Assembly (NCBI GenBank): GCA_013002645.1
Contig: JABDJF010000181.1
Location: 1 to 5,224, forward strand
Direction: 5' to 3'
Length of the DNA: 5,224 bases
Source: Myxococcales bacterium
GTDB taxonomy: Bacteria; Myxococcota_A; Polyangia; Polyangiales; Houyiibacteriaceae
Part shown: in pieces, positions 1 to 5,224 of the stretch
Layout: each line of letters starts with the position of its first letter
How positions within the stretch are numbered: position 1 is the stretch's first letter
Notes under the pieces: generated by a model
Database searches by the model: none
Told to the model about the DNA's origin: nothing
The model's input: only the letters and a program-made list of their open reading frames with translations
Made by a program: the position numbers and the translations under genes

Positions 1-1
1 G

Positions 2-166
2 AGTCTTCCCCTGCGTCTGGTATTCCGAGACAAGAAGCGCGCACGGCGCTCCATCGATGAGATTCTGAGTTGGGATTTCGATCGAATCGTTCTCGCGCAC
101 GGCGATGTCATCGAGACCGGCGGCCGCGACGTCCTGAGGGACGCGTACACCTGGTTGAAAGGCTGA
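2..166 (+). CDS. C-terminal fragment of a DUF4336 / metallo-hydrolase-like protein (5' end outside window)
   Basis: An open frame enters from the left edge and ends at TGA 164-166, giving 54 visible residues. The tail has a basic stretch (RDKKRARRS, residues 9-17), then SWDFDRIVLAHGDVIE (23-38) and an Ala/Trp/Leu-ending helix. A W-x-F-D-R-hydrophobic-AHG signature followed by a short terminal helix is typical, from memory, of the end of DUF4336 proteins, which are related to the metallo-beta-lactamase fold; His33 would be a candidate metal-site residue. Catalytic motifs nearer the N-terminus are outside the window, so the reaction is unknown. It converges on the propeller lipoprotein gene, the two stops being 13 bases apart, and no intrinsic terminator is visible in the gap. 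The frame is well supported by the protein-like sequence; the family name is tentative. Confidence 0.6.
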   Translation, partial: SLPLRLVFRDKKRARRSIDEILSWDFDRIVLAHGDVIETGGRDVLRDAYTWLKG

Positions 167-179
167 GCGCGTCGTTCGT

Positions 180-2126
180 TCAGATCGCGTTGCATACCGC
201 GAGCAGCTCCGATGCGACGGTCCGAAGCCCGCTGACGCTGAGATTTGCTTCCGCACGGTCGAGTGCCGAGCGGAGCGTCGCTGCGGAAGCCGAATCGAGA
301 TCGGCATCGGCCACGGCCCGGTCGATGGCGGCGAGGCTTTGGTCGATCAAGACTTGGATCTGACGAATGTCATGCATCGCGGAGTTTGGCGCGCTGTCGG
401 CGATCGAAGCTGCGTTCCGCGCACGCACACCTGCTGCACAGCTAGCGTCCCGAACAAGCAGGTCATTTCGAACGGGCTTGTATCGGCTGATGCCTCCGAT
501 GACGTCGGCCACATTCGGGTCGTCGGGATTGAGCGCCTTGCCAGAAACGCGTCGCACCGGCGAGCTCGCCGTATAGATGCCGCCCTGAGGCCCGACGCTC
601 GTCACGGCGATGCATTCTTCGCGGCCTTCGACGAACGAGCGAAGCTCGCCAGTGTCCCGATCGAGCAGGCCGACGCCCACCTTCAACATGATGGCCGTGG
701 TGCCGATCTCGTACCCTCCGCCGACGCTGATCGCCACACCGTTGGCCGTGATCGTTGGGGTAAGGGCGTTGAACTCGATCTCGATGTCCGGGTCATCGGC
801 GAAGGCGTCCAATTGGGCGGTCCAATCCACGCGCGCGCTGTCACCGAGGTCGGTCAACTTGAAAATGTCGGTGCGAGTGACCGCATAGAGCTCCGCGTTG
901 TCTGGCGAAACTGCGATGGACGCGGCCACGGCGTTGCCAAGGTCGAACCGCCAGAGCTCTTCGAGCTCCGTGTCAAAGGCAATGACGTTTCCGACGTTGT
1001 CGGAGACGTAGACGCGGCTTCCATCCTCGCTGATGGAAGGTGTCGAACCGGTCCCTCCCATGAACTCCGCCGCGTTGTCCATTCGGAACGCGATTCCGCC
1101 GCCAGCGTCCTCGGCCAGCTCGAACGAGTAGATGGCCCCAAACTCCGAGAGACCGTCGATCGTGCCGTCGGCTTCGTCGTCCGCCGTAGCCGCGACGACG
1201 ATCAGACCTGTATTGGGATCGATCGCAAAGAAGTTGGTGACGACGGACCCCCCTCCAAAAATGACTTCGATGATCAGGGAGAAGAAGCTCAGTCCGCTCG
1301 GCGTCGTACCAAAGACGGCATCGGTGAGGTCATTGCTCGCGTCGACGACGAACTGGGGAAGCATGGGAACGTCGCTGACGGCTGGCGACCCCGGGACTTG
1401 TCCCCTCGACGGGATTTGCTCGCCAGTCAGCCGGTCGAACGCGAGCAACACCCCGTCCAAAGTGAGGCCGACTAGCGAGTCGGTTTGGGGATGGTAGTTG
1501 AAACCGAATGAATGCGTCGTCGAGCGCACCCCGGGTACGGGATCGGGCACCTCCAAGCCAGTGTCCACCCGCCATATCTCCGTCCCGTCGGGCCTGAGGG
1601 CCATCGCTTCGGTGTAGGTCATGTGATAGATGATCTGCTTCCCCGCGTCGTCGGGGTCGTTCAAGATCAGAATCGCCCCGCTTCCGGCGTTGCTTCCATT
1701 CCCTTCGATCGCCCAGTTGCGTTCGCCGGTCTCGGCATCGAGCGACACCAGGGAGACGTCTTCTTGCGGGAACAACGGGCTGAAGTAGAGGTTGCCCTCG
1801 TTGTCGTAGGTCGGCCCTTCCGGCACGAAGAAGCTCGTCTCCGAAACCCAATCGAGCTCCAGCCGCGGCGCCACCGCGACCCAGACGTTGTCCGTATTGT
1901 TGGGCCCCGCGTGCATCGTGTGGAACGCGTTGGGCTGAGGGATGATCTCGTAGTCGTAGCTGCCGACCGTTCGCGCGCCCTCCGGGGCCCACTGGGTCAC
2001 TTCGGCCGGAATCTGCTGTTCGCCGGACGGCGTGGAGTCGGAAGAACAGCCGGCAGCGACCATTAAGACGAGGGCTGATGCCGGAGCGCGAAGTCTTTCC
2101 ATTTGGTCCTGAATGCGAGTGATCAT
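180..2126 (-). CDS. Secreted lipoprotein with PQQ-like beta-propeller and C-terminal helical tail
   Basis: The protein is 648 residues from ATG 2126. A lipoprotein signal peptide precedes Cys27 (hydrophobic ASALVLMVAAG, then C); the residues after Cys (SSDS) do not include Asp at +2, so outer-membrane sorting is likely. Propeller-like blades follow: DAETGERNW (130-138), LRPDGTEIWRVDTG (177-190), AFDRLTGEQ (229-237), AIDPNTG (301-307), VIAFDTELEELWRFDLG (381-397), VSPDNAELYAV (406-416) and LLDRDTGE (487-494). These resemble PQQ/BamB-type repeats that read 'value from D-x-x-TG-x-x-W'. Residues about 583-648 are predicted alpha-helical instead. Cys563 and Cys645 flank that tail and could form a disulfide. 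No PQQ-dehydrogenase active-site pattern is recognised, so a binding or scaffold role is more likely than an enzyme; the function is unknown. Start choice: GAAGGG lies 6 bases before ATG 2126. ATG 2102 is a real alternative, with AGGA 4 bases upstream and a compact 18-residue signal. The frame stays open for 110 more codons upstream, but these run through the terminator and the next gene and are not protein-like. Confidence 0.88.
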   Translation of the reverse strand: MITRIQDQMERLRAPASALVLMVAAGCSSDSTPSGEQQIPAEVTQWAPEGARTVGSYDYEIIPQPNAFHTMHAGPNNTDNVWVAVAPRLELDWVSETSFFVPEGPTYDNEGNLYFSPLFPQEDVSLVSLDAETGERNWAIEGNGSNAGSGAILILNDPDDAGKQIIYHMTYTEAMALRPDGTEIWRVDTGLEVPDPVPGVRSTTHSFGFNYHPQTDSLVGLTLDGVLLAFDRLTGEQIPSRGQVPGSPAVSDVPMLPQFVVDASNDLTDAVFGTTPSGLSFFSLIIEVIFGGGSVVTNFFAIDPNTGLIVVAATADDEADGTIDGLSEFGAIYSFELAEDAGGGIAFRMDNAAEFMGGTGSTPSISEDGSRVYVSDNVGNVIAFDTELEELWRFDLGNAVAASIAVSPDNAELYAVTRTDIFKLTDLGDSARVDWTAQLDAFADDPDIEIEFNALTPTITANGVAISVGGGYEIGTTAIMLKVGVGLLDRDTGELRSFVEGREECIAVTSVGPQGGIYTASSPVRRVSGKALNPDDPNVADVIGGISRYKPVRNDLLVRDASCAAGVRARNAASIADSAPNSAMHDIRQIQVLIDQSLAAIDRAVADADLDSASAATLRSALDRAEANLSVSGLRTVASELLAVCNAI

Positions 2127-2132
2127 GCCAAG

Positions 2133-2145
2133 CCCTTCGGCTCCT
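2133..2145 (-). promoter_or_regulatory. Possible ribosome-binding sites for the propeller lipoprotein
   Basis: Read on the minus strand, GAAGGG (2133-2138) lies 6 bases before ATG 2126, and AGGAG (2141-2145) lies 14 bases before it. The stronger AGGAG is too far for ideal use, so the start is not settled: ATG 2102 has AGGA at short spacing and shares the context GACCAAATG with the start of the neighbouring lipoprotein gene. Confidence 0.4.
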
Positions 2146-2160
2146 GATAGCAGAATCAAA

Positions 2161-2191
2161 CGAAAAAGCCGACCCTCCGAAGAGGGCCGGC
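2161..2191 (-). terminator. Rho-independent terminator of the small lipoprotein gene
   Basis: On the minus strand a 10-bp stem (GCCGGCCCTC with GAGGGTCGGC, one G-U pair) closes a C(UUCG)G tetraloop, an exceptionally stable loop type. It is followed at once by TTTTT and then CGTTT. The hairpin starts 36 bases after the TAA of the small lipoprotein gene. The T-run is only on the minus-strand exit side, so it acts in one direction. It ends 36 bases before ATG 2126 of the downstream lipoprotein gene and should largely uncouple the two. Confidence 0.92.
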
Positions 2192-2227
2192 CCAGACGCA
2201 ACGATTCGGTTGTGAACCCGGAGTCGC

Positions 2228-2803
2228 TTAGAAGAAGGGGGCCACGGTGAGCGTGTACTCGATCAGGGTCTGGGTCTCGGGAACACCCTGCATGTAGATA
2301 CGCACCGCTTGCACCTGGTCGTTTTGAATGGTGATGTCGCTGAATCCGTCGTTGCAGTCGATGGGACCACCGGTGGCCGCCTCGGAATCGCCGTTGGTGT
2401 CGACGTTGAGGATCTCGACGCGCGCGAAGACCTCGGTGTCGCCCTCGACGATGCAATCGATTGCGACTTTGATGTTCTGGCTGGCGTTGCTGTTGTTCGG
2501 AAGCTCGAACTGAACGAAGTCCTCGCGGTCGCCTTCTTCGGCGGAGATCAGGTCGCTGTACACGAGCTCGCGGTCACCGGTGATGCGCAGCAACTCGTCC
2601 ATCGACGGGTTGGCCGCGCTGTCGTTGTCAAACGGCGCGATGAGGTCGAGCGGGTCGACCTCTACGCCGCCGACGCCGCCATCGCCTCCCTGGCCGCCGG
2701 CGCCCGGGTCTTTGTCCTCGAGGTCCGTGCCAGCTTCGCCGCACGCCACGGCGAACACGGAAAGCAAAGTCACGCAAAGGATGGTTAGTTTATTCTTAGT
2801 CAT
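2228..2803 (-). CDS. Small lipoprotein with Gly-rich tether and beta-rich C-terminal domain
   Basis: The protein has 191 residues. The N-terminus MTKNK is basic, followed by a hydrophobic segment (6-20) and a lipobox-like AVAC with lipidated Cys21; G-E follow, so outer-membrane sorting is expected. Residues 34-46 are a Gly-rich spacer (GAGGQGGDGGVGG), a tether style common in myxobacterial lipoproteins. From about residue 75 the sequence alternates hydrophobic and polar residues in strand-like fashion (DFVQFELP, IKVAIDCIVEG, FARVEILNVD, VRIYMQGV, YTLTVAPF). This resembles the PPC-type (bacterial pre-peptidase C-terminal) beta-sandwich found at the surface of secreted proteins, but the match is by eye. 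Cys117 and Cys150 could form a disulfide. The start is well supported: GAGGAG lies 8 bases upstream of the ATG. It is divergent from gpsA and followed by its own terminator. No enzymatic motif is seen and the role is unknown. Confidence 0.9.
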   Translation of the reverse strand: MTKNKLTILCVTLLSVFAVACGEAGTDLEDKDPGAGGQGGDGGVGGVEVDPLDLIAPFDNDSAANPSMDELLRITGDRELVYSDLISAEEGDREDFVQFELPNNSNASQNIKVAIDCIVEGDTEVFARVEILNVDTNGDSEAATGGPIDCNDGFSDITIQNDQVQAVRIYMQGVPETQTLIEYTLTVAPFF

Positions 2804-2811
2804 TTGGTCTT

Positions 2812-2817
2812 CTCCTC
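2812..2817 (-). promoter_or_regulatory. Strong Shine-Dalgarno of the small lipoprotein gene
   Basis: GAGGAG on the minus strand sits 8 bases before the ATG at 2803. It is the best ribosome-binding site in the window and fixes this start. Three bases further upstream begins the tandem 9-bp repeat. Confidence 0.8.
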
Positions 2818-2820
2818 ATA

Positions 2821-2838
2821 TGGTCAGGTTGGTCAGGT
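2821..2838. repeat. Tandem 9-bp direct repeat (two perfect copies)
   Basis: TGGTCAGGT occurs twice head to tail on the plus strand (ACCTGACCA twice on the minus strand). It lies within the probable leader of the small lipoprotein mRNA, just upstream of its Shine-Dalgarno sequence. It could be an operator, an RNA-binding element or a simple slippage duplication; the sequence does not distinguish these. Confidence 0.75.
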
Positions 2839-2861
2839 TGGACCTTTGAAGCCTGTGAGCG

Positions 2862-2920
2862 CCGCGGGTCCCAGCGGAGCAAATCCGCCTTTCAACCAGC
2901 CCTACGCCGAGGACCCGCGG
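2862..2920. repeat. 10-bp perfect inverted repeat in the divergent intergenic region
   Basis: CCGCGGGTCC (2862-2871) and GGACCCGCGG (2911-2920) are exact reverse complements separated by 39 bases. Inside lies a smaller hairpin, GCGGA (2874-2878) with TCCGC (2884-2888) around a 5-base loop. Each arm contains the self-palindrome CCGCGG. No T-run follows on either strand, so it is not an intrinsic terminator. It could be a paired protein-binding site or a branched RNA leader. Confidence 0.55.
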
Positions 2921-2979
2921 TTGGATTAACGGGCGGGCGATTTTTCTGGAGGCCCTGGCGCAAATGCCGCCTTGCGGGA

Positions 2980-2985
2980 TATAAG
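2980..2985 (+). promoter_or_regulatory. Possible -10 element directly before gpsA
   Basis: TATAAG matches TATAAT at five of six positions. It ends 5 bases before ATG 2991, which would place transcription start at or next to that ATG and give a leaderless mRNA. No recognisable -35 is seen at the right spacing, so this is a weak call. Confidence 0.3.
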
Positions 2986-2990
2986 TGCCT

Positions 2991-3992
2991 ATGGATTTGA
3001 AAGTCGGCCTTCTGGGAGGGGGTTCCTGGGGAACCACCGTCGCGGCCCTCGTGGCGAGAAATGCGCCGGTCACCCTTTGGGCTCGCAATCAGGCGACCGT
3101 CGACGAAATCAACAACCAGCATTCGAACGGCAAGTACCTGCCGGACGCCACTCTTCCGGAGCGCCTGGTGGCGAGCTCAGAGATCGAAGCGGCGATCGCA
3201 CCCGCCGATCTCGTCGTCATGGGCATTCCCTCTCAGAATTTCCGCGGCGTGCTCGAGCAGGTCAAAGCGCACATCCGGCCCTGGGTTCCGGTCGTGAGCC
3301 TGACCAAAGGGCTCGAGCTTTCGACCCGGATGCGGATGACGGAAATCATCAATGAGGTCTTGCCAGGGCATCCATCGGGTGTGCTCACCGGTCCCAACCT
3401 CGCCCGTGAAATCATGTCCGGCTATGCGGCCGCCAGCGTCATCGCGATGGAAGACGAGATCATCGTCAAAGAGCTCCAGAAGGTCTTCCACAGCGGTCTA
3501 TTCCGCGTCTACACCAATCACGATGTCATTGGCAGCGAGCTGGGTGGCGTTCTGAAGAACATCATCGCGATCGCCGCCGGCATGGGCGACGGCCAGGGCG
3601 CCGGGGTCAATACGCGATCGGCCGTGATCACCCGAGGCTTGGCCGAGATCACGCGTCTCGGCGTCGCCATGGGCGGCGAGCCACAGACTTTCGCGGGGCT
3701 TGCGGGCATGGGAGATTTGGTCGCAACCTGCACCAGCCCCCAGAGCCGCAATCGAACCGTCGGCTTCGAGCTCGGGAAAGGTCGGAAGATCCAAGAGATC
3801 ATCGACGAGATGTTCATGGTCGCCGAAGGGGTCAAGAGCGCGCCGGCGGTGATCGCCTTGGCCGACGAGTATGGAGTAGAGATGCCGATTGCGCGCGAGG
3901 TCTACGAGACGGTTCAAAAACAAAGCGACGCGCGCAAAGCGTTTCGCGGGCTTCTACGGAGCACCGCAGGCGCGGAATCCGAGCCTGGCTAG
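2991..3992 (+). CDS. gpsA: NAD(P)-dependent glycerol-3-phosphate dehydrogenase
   Basis: This cytoplasmic enzyme interconverts dihydroxyacetone phosphate and sn-glycerol-3-phosphate with NAD(P)H, supplying the backbone for phospholipids. The protein is 333 residues, a normal length for the family. The N-terminal Rossmann domain has the dinucleotide motif GGGSWG (9-14). SLTKGLE (103-109) supplies the conserved Lys106, and GPNLAREI (134-141) matches the family GPxxAxE motif. The helical C-terminal domain has LKN with catalytic Lys189-Asn190, ITRGLAEITRLG (213-224), and GLAGMGDLVATCTS...SRNR (236-255), placing Asp242, Thr246, Arg253 and Asn254 at the positions of the known substrate-binding and catalytic set. 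Residue 206 is Val where many homologues have Asp or His in the G-x-N turn, a position known to vary. ATG 2991 is chosen because family members begin with a few residues before the beta strand; GTG 2985, two codons upstream with a weak GGGA five bases before it, is the alternative. It is divergent from the small lipoprotein and convergent with the acyl-CoA synthetase, whose stop shares its CTAG. Confidence 0.97.
   Translation: MDLKVGLLGGGSWGTTVAALVARNAPVTLWARNQATVDEINNQHSNGKYLPDATLPERLVASSEIEAAIAPADLVVMGIPSQNFRGVLEQVKAHIRPWVPVVSLTKGLELSTRMRMTEIINEVLPGHPSGVLTGPNLAREIMSGYAAASVIAMEDEIIVKELQKVFHSGLFRVYTNHDVIGSELGGVLKNIIAIAAGMGDGQGAGVNTRSAVITRGLAEITRLGVAMGGEPQTFAGLAGMGDLVATCTSPQSRNRTVGFELGKGRKIQEIIDEMFMVAEGVKSAPAVIALADEYGVEMPIAREVYETVQKQSDARKAFRGLLRSTAGAESEPG
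3915..3947 (-). terminator. Possible terminator of the acyl-CoA synthetase gene inside gpsA
   Basis: On the minus strand, 42 bases past the synthetase stop, an imperfect hairpin (outer GCGA with TCGC, inner CGC with GCG, asymmetric internal loop) is followed by TTTGTTTTTG. The stem is weak and the sequence also codes for gpsA residues (VQKQSDARKAF), so the T-tract may be coincidental. It is listed because the convergent genes leave no other room for a terminator. Confidence 0.25.
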
Positions 3993-5224
3993 TTCACCCC
4001 GCGATGGCGGTCGCCCCAGTACTCCGTTCGAAGCGCCTTTTTGTCGGGCTTGCCCAGAGGCGAAAGTGGGAGGGACGCGACGAAGTCGACCGACTTGGGC
4101 GACTGGACGGCGCCTTTGGCCTCCTTGACCGCTCCCTTGAGCTCTGCGGCGAGCTCGTCGCTACCCTGTTGGCCTGGCCTCAGGACCACCACCGCCTTCA
4201 CGGACTCACCCCATTTGTCGTCGGGCACGCCGATGACCGCGACCTGGCCCACAGCCGGATGGGCCGCGATCACGTCTTCGATTTCACGCGGGAAAACATT
4301 GAAACCGCCGGTGACGATCATGTCTTTCTTGCGATCGACGATGTACAGGAACCCGTCTTCGTCGTAGCGACCCACGTCGCCGGTGTGAAGCCAGCCGCCC
4401 GCAAACGCTTCAGCCGTTTGTTCTGGCAACTTGTTGTAACCTTCCATCACGAACGGCGCGCGGACGCAGATTTCGCCGGACTCGCCATCGGACACCGGTT
4501 GATTGTTGGTGTCGAGAAGCGCGATGTGAACCCAAGGGCTCGGACGGCCGCAGGACGAAAGACGCTCGGGCTTCGACAAGTCGTGCTCTGCCTTTTTGAG
4601 ATGCGTGATCGCCATCGGCGCTTCGGACTGACCGAAGCACTGAAAAAAGATCGCCCCCCATTTTTCGAGGCCCTCTTTGAGCCGTGTCGCGCTCATCGGA
4701 GCCGCCCCATAGAAGAGCGTCTCCATGCTCGACAGGTCTGCGGTCGTCGCGCGCGGGTGATCGAGCAACGGATAGATCATGGCGGGAACCAGGAACGTGG
4801 ATGTGATTTCGTGTTTTTCGATGGCGTCGAAAAACAGATCCGGTGTGAACCCCGGCAATACGACGAAGGCGCCTCCCGCTTGAAGCGTTGGCACGACGAA
4901 CGCTGCGGCAGCATGGGATAGCGGCGTTGCGATGAGGAACCGCATTTGTTCGGGCCACTCCCACTCGGCCATCTGCACGATCGTCATGTAGGCCGCCGCG
5001 CGATAGGGCTGGCGGACGCCCTTGGGCCTTCCGGTCGTGCCTCCGGTGTATACGATGGTGTTGAGGTCATTCGGCCGAATGTCTGGGGCGACCAGCGGCC
5101 TAGCGTCGAACCGCATGGCGATTTCGGTGAGGTCTTCGCCAACTTTGGTCGGACCGAGGGCGAGAAAGTTTTTCAGCCCCGGTACGCGCTCCTTGAGCTG
5201 CGCGGCTCGCTCCTGAAATAGCGC
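3989..5224 (-). CDS. AMP-forming acyl-CoA synthetase (FadD-like), N-terminal part outside window
   Basis: The frame is open from the right edge to TAG at 3989-3991, giving 411 visible residues; the N-terminal portion is missing. It is an ANL-superfamily adenylating enzyme that activates a carboxylic acid with ATP and then forms a CoA thioester. Motifs in order (visible-fragment numbering): P-loop YTGGTTGRPKG (59-69, with Gly where Ser is commonest), FGQSEAP (197-203), the adenine/substrate loop; HTGD (280-283) with ribose-binding Asp; DRKKDMIVTGGFNVFPREIE (297-316), the hinge and CoA-binding region; and PLSPLGKPDKKALR (386-399), with the A10 lysine Lys392 needed for adenylation. The GQSEAPM loop resembles FadD8-type fatty-acyl-CoA synthetases, so a medium- or long-chain fatty acid is likely, but the substrate cannot be read from sequence. 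The ATG at 5116 is internal: the frame continues upstream with protein-like sequence (ERVPGLKNFLALGP). Confidence 0.95.
   Translation of the reverse strand, partial: ALFQERAAQLKERVPGLKNFLALGPTKVGEDLTEIAMRFDARPLVAPDIRPNDLNTIVYTGGTTGRPKGVRQPYRAAAYMTIVQMAEWEWPEQMRFLIATPLSHAAAAFVVPTLQAGGAFVVLPGFTPDLFFDAIEKHEITSTFLVPAMIYPLLDHPRATTADLSSMETLFYGAAPMSATRLKEGLEKWGAIFFQCFGQSEAPMAITHLKKAEHDLSKPERLSSCGRPSPWVHIALLDTNNQPVSDGESGEICVRAPFVMEGYNKLPEQTAEAFAGGWLHTGDVGRYDEDGFLYIVDRKKDMIVTGGFNVFPREIEDVIAAHPAVGQVAVIGVPDDKWGESVKAVVVLRPGQQGSDELAAELKGAVKEAKGAVQSPKSVDFVASLPLSPLGKPDKKALRTEYWGDRHRGVN

Larger units (their letters stand above)
2804..2990. other. Divergent intergenic region between small lipoprotein gene and gpsA
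   Basis: About 190 bases hold the control signals for two divergent genes: the lipoprotein Shine-Dalgarno, the tandem repeat and the inverted repeat, and a TATAAG hexamer just before gpsA. I see no convincing -35/-10 pair for the lipoprotein gene. The region has no tRNA-like fold and no protein-like frame beyond a possible 6-codon ORF at 2964-2984. Confidence 0.6.

Noticed and set aside
130..160. Small hairpin (CGTCC with GGACG) past the end of the propeller gene
   Set aside because: It is a 5-bp stem with no T-run, inside the coding end of the neighbouring gene; not a credible terminator.
339..1475. 378-codon plus-strand frame opposite the propeller gene
   Set aside because: It is antisense to a gene with clear signal peptide and propeller repeats; its translation is Arg/Asp/Val-rich without motifs, as expected of a shadow frame in GC-rich DNA.
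2127..2456. 110-codon N-terminal extension of the propeller lipoprotein frame
   Set aside because: It overlaps the small lipoprotein gene and its terminator in another frame, is Arg/His-rich and not protein-like, and would bury the lipoprotein signal peptide in the middle of the protein.
2856..2877. Sigma-54-like site on the minus strand (CTGGGAC...GCT with GG-N10-GC spacing)
   Set aside because: The GG/GC spacing fits but the conserved TT before GC is absent, and in such GC-rich DNA the match is likely chance.
2841..2930. tRNA-like or selenocysteine-tRNA-like fold in the divergent region
   Set aside because: Some stems and a T-loop-like stretch are present, but there is no acceptor stem, no GTTC loop and no consistent cloverleaf on either strand.
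4004..4042. Intrinsic terminator for gpsA before the T-run at 4038-4042
   Set aside because: Only about four base pairs (GGCG with CGCC) can form around a 24-base loop, too weak to call.
4004..4921. 305-codon plus-strand frame opposite the acyl-CoA synthetase
   Set aside because: The minus strand carries all ANL motifs; the plus-strand translation is Arg/His-rich shadow sequence.

Overview
The window is GC-rich bacterial chromosome with five protein-coding genes, two of them cut by the window edges. No RNA gene, mobile element, CRISPR array or phage module is visible. The two lipoproteins, one with a Gly/Asp-rich tether straight after the lipidated cysteine and one a large secreted PQQ-type propeller, suggest a Gram-negative, perhaps Myxococcota/deltaproteobacterial genome. 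That placement is inferred from protein style only.

Layout from left to right: (1) the last 54 codons of a plus-strand gene, probably a DUF4336/metallo-hydrolase-like protein; (2) a minus-strand lipoprotein with a PQQ-like beta-propeller, convergent with gene 1 and ending 13 bases from it; (3) a small minus-strand lipoprotein with a Gly-rich linker and a beta-rich domain. A canonical intrinsic terminator with a UUCG loop lies between 3 and 2. A divergent control region of about 190 bases follows, with a tandem 9-bp repeat and a 10-bp inverted repeat. Then come (4) gpsA, NAD(P)-dependent glycerol-3-phosphate dehydrogenase, on the plus strand, and (5) the C-terminal 411 residues of an AMP-forming acyl-CoA synthetase on the minus strand, running off the right edge. 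The stop codons of 4 and 5 share one CTAG tetranucleotide.

The genes do not form an obvious pathway operon. gpsA makes the glycerol backbone for phospholipids and the synthetase activates carboxylic (probably fatty) acids, but they are convergent, so a shared lipid theme does not imply co-transcription. The two lipoproteins are adjacent and co-directional, but the terminator between them argues for mostly separate transcription. I found no convincing evidence of a new biological system. The observations most worth a second look are local: the shared stop, the terminator, the possible leaderless start of gpsA, the repeats in the divergent region, and the two uncharacterised lipoproteins.
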